From: Polytrichum commune
Taxonomy: Eukaryota; Streptophyta; Polytrichopsida; Polytrichales; Polytrichaceae
Direction of reading: 5' to 3'
Assembly: GCA_950295325.1 (NCBI GenBank)
Contig: OX485806.1
Span: 14,262,001-14,322,000 of the forward strand
DNA: 60,000 nt
Positions 34,601 through 46,378 of the stretch are shown in pieces (position 1 is the first letter of the stretch; every line of letters starts with the position of its first letter). A program made the position numbers and the translations under genes. The notes beneath the pieces are model-generated. The model searched no databases. It had not been told where the DNA came from and saw nothing but the letters and a program-made list of their open reading frames with translations.

Positions 34601-36241
34601 GTCGGACAAACATCTACAGATCCAGAAGGCTCGTGGGATAGAATGAATGAACCTTCCGAAAAATTGGATTGGGTGTGGGAAGTTCGTCTTGAGAATGAGC
34701 GTCTAAAATGCATAGGAAAAATCAGGTCGGGATCTTTACGCAAGTATAATGTTCCGTTGGAAACAAGATTTGTCATCATTGTGCCACTCAGCCATTGCAT
34801 TGCTTCTAAGAACACTTAATTTATGAAACTTGAAGGCCTGTGATGCCATGCGACGAGCTGGGATCACACAACACCTAGTTTTGTTCATGAAAACTCGACT
34901 ACCAATGCGTTGCATAAGTATTCCTTGGTGACGAACGGGTTTCTATTCACGCAAGTGCCAACATAACATTGCTAAGCATCATGATTCCTAACCTTTTTCA
35001 AGTACAAGAGTTGCCATGTTCCATGGGGACCTTGCCGCGGCACTAAGACTTGGGCCGTCAACTTTTTGAGAATCACGGCATGTTTATTCCCAGCCCTTGC
35101 CTATACTACACTCTTGCCTAGGGTAAGTGGCAGGTGGATCTTAGCACAAATGTTGTGAAGAGGCACATATCTTTCTTTTCTCTTGTTCTTTCATCAGTGA
35201 AAATTCACAAGCTGACATAATTTGTGCCATTCTGGTCACAGTATTCTACATTCAATTCCATTGCACAAAGCTATGGAGCGGTGGCGGCCCAGGACCGACA
35301 GGGCCCTGCCGACCCCAGTGGCTTCGCTTTCTTGAATTGCAAGGTCACAGGCACAGGGAGCATATTTCTAGGGCGTGCCATGGGCCCGTACTCACGCATC
35401 ATTTACGTGTACTCGTATTTCGACAACATCATCGACCCCCTTGGATGGGATAATTGGAGTGGAGATTCCTCCAAAAACTGGTCAGTAGCAAGCATGCATC
35501 ATTTGCCTATCTTTCGTTCCTATCTCTTAACTTTGTAAAGGGGTCCTTCTACGGTTTTTATTGTGTTTTGTATCCATAACATAACAGTGCCAAAATCCTG
35601 ATGGTTTTATGGGCCACAGACGCTTTCGTTGTTCATCATGGATAATTGTCTTTGGAACCTGGTTAGAAGATGCTAAAACATTTTTAAGAAGCAATTGTTT
35701 GGAGCTGCTTTTGTATCATCATAAGGATTTTCCTAAGACTATCACTTCTGAGAGATTTTATAAATTAAGTTCTTAGAAGTGGAAATGGATTCTCAGGGGT
35801 CTGGATGGTGACTGACCCCTGCATATTAAGAAAGATTGTTTTTAAGTAGTTCTAAAAACATCGACATGTGAAAGTGTATATATCTAACTCAAGACACGCA
35901 TGGTATAATGGACTCCTCTCAATGCACTCTTTCCCAGCATGTTGCTCCTCTTTGTGGCATGACATCACATCAATCAATAAGAAGCATTTCAGGTGATTCA
36001 GAAACAGCTCACCCTAAACCCTGAACCTCTTTGTGGATGTCGATCTAAGTTCTAATCTATATGGGAATTGATGATGATGATTTGTTTCAGGACCGTGACA
36101 TTTGGGCAGTTTCAATGTGCGGGACCCGGTTCGTCAGAGGCTGGACGCGTGCCATGGTCACATGAATTTGCCCAAGCAGATGTGCAACCGTTCTATGAGC
36201 TGACCTTCATCAACGGCAACTCCTGGTTGAATGAAGTCTAA
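31606..36241 (+). CDS. Pectin methylesterase (pectinesterase), no PMEI pro-domain, 5 exons
   Basis: Model: join(31606..31988, 33251..33440, 34099..34305, 35242..35480, 36091..36241), 389 residues, all GT-AG and in frame. It removes methyl esters from cell-wall homogalacturonan. The N-terminus has basic residues then a hydrophobic segment ([20 protein letters not shown]), a signal peptide or anchor. Next come a Gln/Ala-rich linker and the catalytic domain from [11 protein letters not shown]. Family motifs are in order: GTYFEKVTVP across the exon 1/2 junction, [14 protein letters not shown] (transition-state Gln and acid/base Asp), DFIFGNG (nucleophile Asp) and [11 protein letters not shown] (substrate Arg). 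It ends [22 protein letters not shown] and lack of a PMEI domain suggest the plant PME8/PME68-like subgroup. An in-frame ATG at 31543 lies inside the upstream repeat, so 31606 is preferred. It looks intact. Promoter and introns are repeat-rich. Confidence 0.92.
32095..33200. repeat. Tandem duplication inside pectinesterase intron 1
   Basis: AAGGAACTTCA..CACAGA.ATGGTT, GGTTAGGCT.GG.GTGG.ACT, ATTGAGA.TTTTC.AGAGTT and CCATATCCGAAGAGCT occur near 32095 and again near 32568. CACTAGACCTTCTTGATT.CTTTA and CAATCACAGCAC(A/T) recur to 33110. Period is about 470 bp, 2 to 2.5 copies. Confidence 0.7.
33640..33800. repeat. Intron 2 block also present in intron 4
   Basis: GTTTCTAAGTACTTAG, CTCTCAATGCCCAC.TCTTTCC and GGCATGTTGCTCCT parallel GTTTTTAAGTAGTTCT, CTCTCAATGCACTCTTTCCC and AGCATGTTGCTCCT at 35837-35950. 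A second shared piece, GGCTTGTATATTGGTCA, occurs at 34028 (intron 2) and 34482 (intron 3). Confidence 0.65.
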
Positions 36242-37921
36242 CCTCCTCAACATTCAGCACCACATTCATCACTCAAATAGATCAGCCTCACGTGAGATCC
36301 TTGGCAAGAGAAATTTCAGACAATGCCATAACCTTAGATTTCTAATTTATCACATTAAACTTGACAATTGTAAGTTAGATACCTTACCAGTGTGTAAAAT
36401 CTCCAGGGCAACTTCGACGCCACTTCCTAGCCTGATGGCGATCGATTAATCAGGCCCACAAAAACAAAAAGAGTTGATCTGTCGCACACCATTTGTTGAG
36501 GCAGTGATCATATAATGTCCACCCATAAGCTTTCTCTCCTGCAAATTTAGTCATGTTGTCTTGAGCTTACACATGTGAGGGTGAGATCTCACATGCAGCT
36601 GCTAATTCAACCTCCGGGTGGCGACTCTCCCTTTTAGAACAGCTGTTTCTAAATCACTTCTAATACTTCTAATGAATTGATGATTTGCTCTTTCACAAAG
36701 AGAGAAAAACATGCTTGGAAAGAGGGCAATGAGAGAAATCCATTGATATGAGATGTGTTTGAATTTGAGAAGGTTTGCATTTTCAAATGTCATTTTTATA
36801 GCTGATCAGAATTCATTTTTCTAAAACAAGGTTCACCATGTAGATGCCCTAGGTGTTGAATTTCATTCTACAAGCAAAAATAGCTCCTAAATTATGCTTC
36901 TTAAAAATGGCATAGCAACTCCAAATGAAGTTCTAAATGTGTTCAAAAATTCTTCACGGGTGGTGGCCAACCACGGAGAACACTTTCCTCGTGGACGACA
37001 ACCCCAACAAAAGTGTCCTTAACCCCCCCCTCCCCCCTCCCTTCCCTTTAGCACCCGTCATTTGCCCCAATACATGGACCGGTGATAGAAATGACACCTT
37101 CTTAATTAGTGAAAGAACTAGCTCCTTACCTTAGATGGCTTGTGCGCCACCCTAGTAGCATCCTAGATTTTGTCCTCTCCAACCCAATTAGCAATGGTAT
37201 GCTACACCCCAACAATGATACATATAAGGCCATATGTTGTCTCACGGAATTCAATCATTTAACATGAAAACCCTCCATGTTTGTGATTGTATACTAAGTT
37301 TCTTTGACATTGTTGTATCTAAGTTTACTTTTTTTGGCATGGATTTGTGTTCTCATAGTTGCTTCCTCAAAGTGTGCAATTTGTCATAAATGCCCTTTCT
37401 CCTCCCCATCTTCCCCTAGCTCCCCCTCTCGCATTATGAGTGACTTCAAATTGCCCTCACACTACCAAATCTTGGTGATGGACATAGCCTACACCATTGA
37501 TTACTCCAAGGAAGCCAAGGTCAATGACAATGTTGTGGAGTTGTTTGCTCCGTCGCCCTCTCCCCTCTACAAAAATAAACAAGCGCTTGAATGCCATCGA
37601 GACACCTCGATGTCGAGGGATGATGACGACGTTCGTCAAGAGCCAAATAGGCGTCTGCGCATGGGGGCTCCTTGGTGTGACACCCCCGTCGATCATGTTC
37701 CTTGTCCTGCAATCTTGCCCCCGATCGAGGAGCGAGCATGCATCGATGCACCCCCCCCCCCCCCTCCCCTCTATTGCCCATCATCGTATGCCCTCCATCA
37801 AACTCCTTCCATGGTTGATCAATTTGAGTCCAACCATTGTCTCGCCCTTTGCAGAAGTAGGAGGCACTGTTCAAAATTGTAACCCTTGTTCCGGAGCCTG
37901 CAACCGATAAACCCACAACCA
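36242..37921 (+). other. 3' flank of pectinesterase; unassigned frame
   Basis: Position 36242 onward should hold the pectinesterase 3' UTR. A 192-codon frame at 37304-37882 begins with a hydrophobic stretch (LYLSLLFLAWICVLIVAS) and then has Pro/Ser-rich low complexity around a C-run (37749-37763). I recognise no domain, and an overlapping antisense frame is nearly as long. It could be a small secreted protein or a chance frame. It directly precedes repeat B. Confidence 0.3.
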
Positions 37922-38455
37922 TAATTGGGAAGATCTATATGACCACTTAATGAACACAAGAGTCTTGACTTTGATAACAAATAAGATATTCATATTCAAA
38001 ACGATTTGGATTTATTGGTCATCCTGTACTAATCGTGTGTTTCATATTCTAGGAGAAGTGGGCCAGTAAGAAAACGTAACCCATGTACCTTAGGTACATT
38101 AACACGGAGCACTCATCCATTTGGTAACGTTCATGGTTACGTCACTGCTGTCAGTCACTTTGAAGAGTCCTTTCATCTTGTAACCAATCCTTTTTTGTGC
38201 AACTCCTGTAAAGGATGGAATTTAAACGAATTTGTGACATGAGCCCGGTGAACGGGGAGAACTGACTGCTAGATGCAGATGAACCGGTTGAAGTTCAAGA
38301 CTTCAGGAAAATTACTCCATTTAAGAGGAATCTGTGGAATATACCTTACATTAGTAAAGAAAAACTGAAAGATCACATCATCTAACCAGTTGGACTTGGA
38401 AACACAAGAAATTTGACCTATTATGCCCAAAAATTATTCCCGGACACTGTGATGG
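37922..38455. repeat. Dispersed repeats B (copy 3) and A (copy 3, empty site)
   Basis: B: TATATGACCACTTAATGAAC, CTTTGATAACAAATAAGATA, TAGGAGAAGTGGGCCAGTA (37922-38100). A: GAACCGGTTGAAGTTCAAGACTTCAGG (uninterrupted; text split here as GAACCGGTTGAAG and TTCAAGACTTCAGG), GGAATCTGTGGAATATACC (38262-38455). The A part is the pre-insertion form of the site occupied by the MITE at 7833. Confidence 0.75.
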
Positions 38456-39465
38456 CTAGAACCACATCATTGACTACAATAAGAGAAGGATGTCGATTCC
38501 AACTTAGAAATTTGAAATGACAAATGGCATGATTTGCAACTGCTAACAATGATCATACAATGCTAGATCCAATCCAATGACCAAAACTATTTGTGGAGTT
38601 GGAAGTCCCACAGTAAGGCCATATAACTTAGGTAAATTTAGTATGAGTACCAAATGTAAAAAAGGTAAAAAAACACTATAAAACATTATAAGGTATATTA
38701 AATAATAAAATTATTATATCCTAAGTCCCATGGATAATGAAACCTTTTTAAAAAAAATCCATTCCAGACGAAAATATGAAGGCCAACTATGTTGCATAGT
38801 TAGATACTAGCATCGGTTTCATGTTCTTGAGTTCCTTACACCAAGACCAAATTCATTGAAAGAATAAGATTCATGATCTTTTCTTGTAGATACGGATAAA
38901 CGAAACTAAAATTCTTATAAAATTGGAAATTTATTAAATAAATGATAAAAAAAGAAGCATGTTGCTGCCCCGGGGATCCAGATCATGTATCAATTTGCTG
39001 CAAGGAAATATATGTTCACGATGGACATGATCAACAATCCCACTAAAACGCCGGCCATCAATCTGCTTCTGAAAAATCACACTTTTTAATATTCCCGATG
39101 TCCAAATCCTACCCTAGGTGATGAGCAAATGGATGTAATGTGTGCATGTGTGTGAGAGTAACCCCCTTAAAGGATTGACGTGGTCCGAAAGCGCATTTCA
39201 GGGGCTTCCATGATCGCTCATGCTGTCCACGATCGAGCTATGTGGTTGCACCAATCATAATGTTACCTCATTTTGAAAATAATCATAAGGTGGCCAGACC
39301 ATTATAAAATGATCAGCTACATGCACTACTAGTATTCCATCGATCGACCACAGCTTCACCTTCACCTTCAAAGCTCGATCGGTCGGCCATTCCAGGAAGT
39401 AATTCGGTAGTTTGGGAATTTGGGTCGGTCGGTCGGTCGATCGATCTTGCAGAGGTGCGATCGGT
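38456..39465. promoter_or_regulatory. Upstream region of the Root_cap gene
   Basis: No frame is supported. A (GGTC)n/(GATC)n tract at 39423-39446 and a CTTCACCTTCACCTTCA pyrimidine tract at 39350-39370 lie in the probable 5' leader. No TATA box can be assigned with confidence. Confidence 0.35.
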
Positions 39466-42089
39466 ATGGAGGTGCCTCATGGGTCAGTGGCAATGCAGGT
39501 GATGGTGAGCGCAGTGATGCTAATGTTGGCCGTGACGGCGAATTTGGCCGCGGGGCAGAGTAGTTCGGGATCATCATCCCAGGAGCTGTATCAAGGAGGC
39601 TTTGGAGGATCAGGTGGGAACAACAACAATGGCCGCAATGGTGGAGGGCGTGGAGGCGGTGGCGGTGGCGGTGGCGGGGGTGGAGGCGGCGGCGGGGGTG
39701 GTAAACGTATGTTGTTGTGATCACGACCGGCTTGAATTTCATGATGTTGTGTGATTTCCAGATTTCAACATGTGGTTGGAATTCATGTTGATGAATGTGA
39801 AGTGGATCCAGTTCAGGGGGGTGCGCGGTTTAGTTTCATCGATCTTGATGATCAGTTAATTGTGTTACTACTTGCCACGCCTCTCTTAAGTGTCGATGAT
39901 CGTGTCATAGTTGTACAGTTTTAGGGTTTAGCGGAAGCTTTGGACGTAGGTTGTTTTGTTCGTGATCGTCCCATCTCGATTCCTAGATGTGCGTCATGTG
40001 TGTGGCATTCGGACGATCTTGCAGGTTGAGTGGTGTCATTTAGGGTTATTTAGTTGTGTCGGGAATTTTTGAAGCAAAGTTTGGGATTTCATCAGCCGGT
40101 CGCAGTTTCATGGGTTGGAAATATCATGTTGGTCTAGTTATGAAGTTGGATTTTTCTGGGCAATTTCATCTGCATTGGGTGTCACTGCCGTTATAATTTT
40201 GCAGGTAACAGAAGATTTGACATAGTTCGCAATTGAACTTTGCTCATGATTATCCTGCCCTCGGTTCCTGGCGTATTTTGGATACACAAACGGATGCACT
40301 AAGACAAGTCTTAGGCCTAGCTTGCTGGAACTAGTACAATCACACATTCAATGCTTCAAAATAACACGTTAGGAATTACGCGATGACTCCCGACGTGTGT
40401 AAGGCCGGCCTGCTTGGAAAAGTTAATCAGTTTATTAGACAATGCTTTACAACACGTTAGGAACACCTTTATTCTTTTGGGGGGTTACTGTAGTATCATG
40501 TGATGTAAGTTACACCCAAAATAGGTCATGATGTTCGATACTTGAGACACAAAACTGTTCCTATTTGCTAAGTTCTGACACTTGACATGGCAGTCGGATG
40601 ATCCGATTGGATAAGTAGTACTACCAGGGCACCACCAGTGTCGTGCTGGGTTAATTAACCACCAGGTGTCAGAAACTAATAATTAAAGGAACTGGGAAAA
40701 ATATATACAAAGAATAGACACCACTTGATTAATAAGTCAAACGCAAAGCACAGAGCTGTAGTTTAAGTCCATCTCTCTCTCGCTCTCCCTGTGACTAACT
40801 TCACTGTGTCGAATCGCTTGAGGTACATCAAGGAGCCACACCCTAGTTCTGATGTTTTCTAAAAAATCTTCAACCATTGATGGATGATTGAAGAATGTTG
40901 TTGGATTGCCTCTGTTCCACAACTGATATTTGGCAAGAAGTTTGGGTTGGGCCTTACGAAATTGATTCATGTCTTGTTTTTGGCATGCGATTGAATGAAC
41001 GACTTGATCTTGAAGCCGACTGCAAAAAGCACGGTGGCATGTGCGGGGACCCACGCGTCGTGGGCGGGGATGGCGTGATGTTCTATTTCCACGGCCGCAA
41101 GAACCAAGATTTCTGCCTCGTCTCCGACAGTGACCTCCACATCAACGCCCACTTCATTGGCAAACGGCCCGAGGGCCGTCCTCGCGACTTCACGTGGGTG
41201 CAAGCTCTCGGCTTCGTCTTCGCCTCCCACACGCTCACCGTGTCAGCTAAACCCGTGGCGAAATGGGACAATAACGTAGACCACCTGGAGTTCTCTTACG
41301 ATGGGGTGGCCGTGGAGATCGACAACATGCCCATGTCATCTTGGACTTCTGCCGATGAACAGGTGAAAGCATTCTCTCAACATGAGAGCATCCGCTTTTC
41401 AATATTAAAACAGTCCCAGTCAAATTACTGGCCCCGTTGTGTATTGACCATTGTCCTTTCAATTACTTTATCAATATGTAATACACTGCCATATCCTACG
41501 AAATGGTCTCTTACATTCCTACGCCTGATAGATTCCACGCACAATTAGTCCGTTTGTTGTGTACGCCGTGAGGACGGTAGGCCGAATCATTTATGGGCCC
41601 ATATTTCCAGAGGATAGTTGGAGCAAGTAGTTGATTTGGTGCGCTCGACCGCAGGTTACGCTCGAACGCATCGGTGCCACCAACACGGTGGATGTGAGGA
41701 TCAAGGAGAAGATGGGCGTCGCGTTGAGCGTAGTGCCCATCAGCAAGAAGGAGAGCGACGCGCACGGTTACGGCATTGGAGACGACGATTGCTTCGCCCA
41801 CCTCGACATGCAGTTCCGGTTCCACAACCTTTCGTCGTCGGTTAATGGGGTGTTAGGACAGACCTACCAGCCTGGATACGTGAACCCGACCAAGCGAGGC
41901 GTGGTTATGCCCATCATGGGAGGAGCCGATCGGTTCCAAAGCTCGTCGCTCAAAGCGACCGATTGCAAGGTTAGCCAATATACGGCCACCGCCATCGCCG
42001 CAGGGTCTGCCATGCCCAGCTTCAACACGGAGTGTGGGAGCAGCAGCGGTCTGGGCGGATCGGGAGGAATTCTAACCTGCCGCCGATAA
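39466..42089 (+). CDS. Root_cap/LEA-related secreted protein, Gly-rich N-terminus, 3 exons
   Basis: Model: join(39466..39700, 41016..41362, 41655..42089), 338 residues. Splice phases agree: exon 1 ends G|gtaaac, exon 2 begins after GAAG and restores GCC-GAC-TGC, and exon 2/3 joins at phase 0. Residues 1-30 form a signal peptide (QVMVSAVMLMLAVTANLAAG). A Ser/Asn/Gly linker ending in a long Gly run fills the rest of exon 1. Exons 2-3 hold the Root_cap (PF06830-type) domain: CGDPRVVGGDGVMFYFHGRK, FCLVSDSDLHINAHFIG, RDFTWVQALG, GYGIGDDDCFAHLDMQFRFH, GVLGQTYQPGY and VMPIMGG. Homologues known to me carry a Cys-rich region before this domain; here poly-Gly takes that place. The role is probably apoplastic or root-cap/rhizoid wall, by inference. 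No enzyme activity is known for the family. Confidence 0.88.
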
Positions 42090-42392
42090 GAAAATAAAAT
42101 CTTCCCAAAATTCTCTGGAAATTGTCTGCAAATTCTCCCCAATACTCCTGAAATTCGAGTTTCACGGATCGCCGTCGTCATCGTCATCATCATAAGTTGC
42201 AGCTCATCTTTGATCATCAATGAGCACTAGGTAGGAGTTATAATTCTTCACCGAATATGATTAGTTGACGCAATGTTGCTGTGTGATTGCTACTCTTCAC
42301 GAAAGCGATCTCCGCATTGCTAGATGGATTTAGCTACCTGTCTGAGGAGTAGATTAACATCCAGATCATTCTGCATGACTTCAGTACCGGAG
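42090..42392. other. 3' flank of the Root_cap gene
   Basis: Contains GTCGTCATCGTCATCATCAT (42172), a trinucleotide-rich tract, and no frame. Probably 3' UTR. Confidence 0.5.
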
Positions 42393-42758
42393 CTAATTGC
42401 AAAACTGACAATTAGTAGAGATAATTGGTGTTCTTTCTTCAGGAGGAGATAGTGTTACTCCACTAGAAGGCACCTTCCTTCCAAAAGGAGCATCAGGTCC
42501 ATAGTATGTATCCCCTTCAATCTTCTCATCTAGAAATATAAGATTCCCTTCTCCTCTCCTCGATATCCTCTTCTTCATCCCATCTACAATTATATGAGTA
42601 AGATGTTCATTACAGTAACTATGACCCTCTTTGGCTTTACGTCTACAAGTGCTAACTCCAGAAGAATGTTTACAATACCTAGATTTCTTATGGTTACTAT
42701 TAGACTCTATACGACTAGGATCATGTGAAGAATGTTTACCACAGTATATAGTAGGCAA
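42393..42758 (-). pseudogene. Cys/His-rich frame, probable transposon remnant
   Basis: The frame has two related Cys/His groups: YCGKHSS...RYCKHSSGVSTCRR and KEGHSYCNEHLTHI. The second resembles a C-x(n)-C-x2-H zinc-binding unit such as those in NSL2/INO80D-type or WRC-type domains, but I cannot assign a family. It has no ATG at the expected start (first codon TTG) and lies just 3' of the hAT-like fragment on the same strand, which suggests mobile-element origin. Confidence 0.35.
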
Positions 42759-42858
42759 ACATGGCGTACATGTCCTTCACTTGTTTCCATGCAACAAATG
42801 GAAATTGTCAAGCCACCAATGGTTTTGACAAAACATGCGCATTGTCAAATCTAAATGG

Positions 42859-43496
42859 TCAACCAATGTTTCTAAATTTCATCATCATGAAACTCAATGT
42901 TGAGAACACTCTCTCATCTTCAACTGACCCCATGTTTTTCACAACTACCATTTCAGTCAACTTGTGAAATTCAAGCAATCTTGAAGCCAACAATGCATTC
43001 ATTGATAGTTTTTGCCATATCATGGTCATGGGATTAGGATCCCCAAACTTTCCATTGCCCACATGCACATGGACTCCATGCTCATCTTGAAGAAAGAGGA
43101 TTGCACATCAATGAGTTGAGAATCAATGACTCTAGATACAACATTCCTTTGGTCAAGCTTCTTGGCAACCCCATAGAATGCTTTAAGGATCACCATGTGT
43201 TGTGAGAATGTATCATCAGTTGTGGCTAGAACCCAGTATTGAGGATAGACAATTCCAAGCGCATCCATAACTTTAGATGTTTGGAAACGCTTCTCAAGCT
43301 CTTCCACAACCTTTACGCAAGGTTGTGAGCATTGATGTTGCAACAAGGACACGGCGGCTTGGAGCAACGCTGGAGTGATCATTTTGTAGTCACATGATGC
43401 CTTCACCTTCACATACATCATGACTATAGAATTTGTCACTCTAATAGAAAGGTTGTCATCATGTGTATTCACATCAGGTACCCACTCGGTAACCAC
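42859..43496 (-). pseudogene. hAT-like transposase C-terminal fragment
   Basis: Two frames, read from 43496 down to 42859 with a shift near 43050, encode a helical stretch (ITPALLQAAVSLLQHQCSQP, DALGIVYPQYWVL). A C-terminal segment then has KLTEMVVVKNMGSVEDERVF followed by STLSFMMMKFRN. The latter resembles the hAT dimerisation region (..SVEDERTFSTLSFMKSKLRN.. in plant copies as I recall). The N-terminal zinc finger and catalytic core are absent. A degenerate relic. Confidence 0.55.
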
Positions 43497-43499
43497 ATG

Positions 43500-44637
43500 C
43501 TAAGATGTGTTTCGGACAATGTCCTTGAAGCCTCTGAATATGTGATCATGTGTGAAAGCACACATGGGATCAACATATTGGCTATACAAATCCCCTTGGC
43601 AGATTTTCACAGCAGCCACCATATCCTCGATGGACAACACTAACTCATGATCATGAGCATGAGCAAGGGGCCTATACCCATGTACATGGGTCTATATTTA
43701 GGCTCTGCCATGAATTCCACAACACCAAGAATTGATTACGGGTTGCCTATTAAACTATTGTGTTTTTATGGGCAACCTATAATTTTTTTGGAATTACAAG
43801 GTGCACATAAAAACACAATTATAATTTCACGGGCAATTAGTGAAAATGTGAAAAAATGTGATAAATGTTGCAAAGATAGGCTAAATTCAATAGCAATTGC
43901 TTGCTATAAACCTCCATGTGATTATGGGAGAGACCATTGATAAAGCAAAGAAAATGGGCCCATATGAACATCATCAAAAAACTAAATAGCAGACTCGTGT
44001 GAAGTTCATTGTGGCTTATGTAGAGGTTGGAGGTTCAAGTACTATTAAATACACATTGTTAATCAATGTAATGGCCATCCAACTTTATCTAAAGATCAAT
44101 TAACTTAGATCAAGACCGGAAATTTACATATGAAACCTAAGCTAGCCAAGCTAGCCATGCAAAGAGAAAAATTGGAGGAGCTAGGCCAACATTGCTAAAC
44201 CCAACTCCCAACATCACCATTGATTCCTCTTCAATACAAGATTCTAATCTATGAATACGATCGATGTCCGAGCTACATGCCTTACATGTCTCCGAAAGAT
44301 TGAAATTCTACTTGGTGTAGCATACTCCAACCCTGTGGACATTGGCTAAAACACAGTTACCAAGAAATGGGCGGGCTTCATTAAACTACACTTCAAGCGG
44401 CCACATGTGGACGGACTAGCTCTCCTCCGGGGTGATAAAGCTTTTGCATTGGAGTTGGAGGGTGGAGAGAAAGTGACAAAAAAAATTTAAAAGGGGTATG
44501 AGTTAGTTACAGAAGCCTGGAACCTCCACCTTCACCACAAAGGAGCTTCACTAAAAGACAATCATGCTTCATAGTATTTATTTATTTATTTATTTTTGCA
44601 TTGGTGAAGGAAAGTTACTATGCGTGAAACCAACACA
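43500..44637. other. No gene seen
   Basis: AT-rich. A 14-bp inverted repeat, ATTGTGTTTTTATG and CATAAAAACACAAT (43757 and 43805), is the only structure noted. (TTTA)n lies at 44576-44596. Confidence 0.4.
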
Positions 44638-44643
44638 AATTCA

Positions 44644-45491
44644 TGCACCTCACCAAGCTCGATGCCACCAAAGATTTTGCTTTCTTCACTCTCATCACCG
44701 AAGAAACTTGAGACTTTCTCTTGAACTACGGTCTTGTCTACCACCATGAGAAACTCCGAGTGAGAATCACAAGGGACAAAGAAATGACCGTACCTTTGGA
44801 GCTCCGCATAAGCACCACACTAGTCGCCAACAACTTCCCCCACTGTGAGACCCAAACTTCCGTTGTCATGGCCCTAAGCTTGGATGGTAACGTAGTGGGA
44901 TTCAATTTTGGACATAATGTTATCCATGCAGAAGATAGGTCAGTAGGATGGTGCCATATCCAATGCCTCAATGCCGTGGTCTACATTGAAAGGATTCACA
45001 AATCCACATACATGTTCAAGAGGCACATAGATTTCATCTTGCGCAAAGGGAGCATTGATGGCACGGTCCCCAACAAAAACCTCTTACACCTAGCCCAAGC
45101 ACTAGTGAGGGAGGTTGTTGTTCAACAAATGGAAGCCATAAACAATGCCAATATTGGCGTAGGACTTACAGAAAAACACTTCCTGAAGTCTATGCAAGAA
45201 TGGGAGCAGAAGAATTGTGGGAAATTTGTACAATTTGCCACCCCCATGAACCACAACACCAACACCCTAGTGGATGTGGCCATCGACACCCTTGTGAAGC
45301 AAGCCGCCAACATTTATGAAATCCTAGGCCACATGGCATCGGAGTTTTTGGTGTCGCAACAAAGGACGCAAGTCATGACCCAAAATCTTGCATTTGCAAG
45401 TCATGAAGCCGTTGCATTTGGGGTGACCGGGCAATGGGCACATATAAGTATATGGCTAGTCGGTCCATTTCTCCAATCCCCAAACACATAG
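44644..45491 (+). pseudogene. Gag-like / unassigned element frame with one in-frame stop
   Basis: From ATG 44644 the frame reads MHLTKLDATKDFAFFTLITE, then a TGA at 44709-44711, then DFLLNYGLVYHHEKLRVRIT and onward for about 255 codons to the TAG ending at 45491. The long open frame after the stop, its codon-like composition and the smooth continuation of sense suggest one protein broken once. The first part vaguely resembles RNA-binding gag/ORF1 domains of plant retroelements; this is weak. No zinc knuckle, RT or protease was found around it. It could also be a decayed unknown host gene. Confidence 0.4.
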
Positions 45492-46111
45492 CAGTGACGA
45501 AACCAACATTTTCAAGTTAGTTTTTTGCAAAATTTTGCCAAAAAACATTTTCACTAGGTCTAGTCCTCTCATCACTTTTGTACTCCTCAAACAAAATTGT
45601 ATTAAAAATAGATAAATAAATAAATAGTAAAACTCAAAATTTTCTTAAATCTCTTAAACCTTGGTATAAATGCAATTTTAGAGTTTTCTCTAGATTTCTT
45701 AATATAAATATAAATATAAATATATTAAAACACTTGGAAGTGGCAAGTATGGGAGATTCCTTTGAAAGTGGGGTTTTGCTCCCCATTTTTCATGACTTTA
45801 CTGTTAAGTCCATTGTTCCACCGTACAAGCTTCAACAAGGAACTAGTCATGTATACCCCTTGTGCCTCATACATGAAAGTATCAATTAGGATTCATATGG
45901 TCACAAGGGTCTAGAACATTTGCACTACTCCCATCACTCTTTATTTCACAGTAAGGTCATGGGCGATTCATAAACATGTGAAGTGTCACATATAATCAAA
46001 TTGCACCATCCAATTTATCTTAAACCAACGATAAACCGATCAATATGAGATCACAAGTTGCTCCTTTTAAGAAATCCAACGTTTGGGACAACATCATGAT
46101 TACAATACAAT
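45492..46111. other. No gene seen
   Basis: AT-rich flank with (ATAAAT)n-like repeats at 45611-45627 and 45701-45724. Confidence 0.5.
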
Positions 46112-46164
46112 CATGTTAGACCTTGAAGCATGTTAGGCCATGAAGCATGTTGGGCCATGAAGCA
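46112..46164. repeat. Short tandem repeat, 17-bp unit, 3 copies
   Basis: ATGTTAGACCTTGAAGC, ATGTTAGGCCATGAAGC and ATGTTGGGCCATGAAGC follow directly, then ATGTCC. Confidence 0.9.
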
Positions 46165-46217
46165 TGTCCTAACTTGGTAATAAAACAAATCGAAAACCTT
46201 GGGTCAAGATAGTATAT

Positions 46218-46378
46218 AGTAACGATTGCCATACCATAGCTCCTTTACCGCCTTGGCTATTTATAGGGAAAGAGACTCTTTTTCCACATTAAAATTTGAT
46301 ATTTTAAAATAAAATTTCCAAAAGATTAGTTTTTCCTTCAAAAAAAAATAGTGTTGAAGTGGTAAAGATACTATTGTT
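46218..46378 (-). mobile_element. Small MITE, related to 52492-52686
   Basis: CTTTACCGCCTTGGCTATTT and GTTGAAGTGGTAAAGATACT are the reverse complements of the two ends of the 52.5 kb element (AAATAGCCAAAGTGGTAAA and GTACCTTTACCACTTCGGC). The interior is AT-rich and non-coding. Confidence 0.6.

Noticed and set aside
37304-37882. 192-codon frame as a confident gene
   Set aside because: Antisense and overlapping frames are similar in length, it has low-complexity Pro/Ser and a C-run, and no domain; kept only as an unassigned frame.
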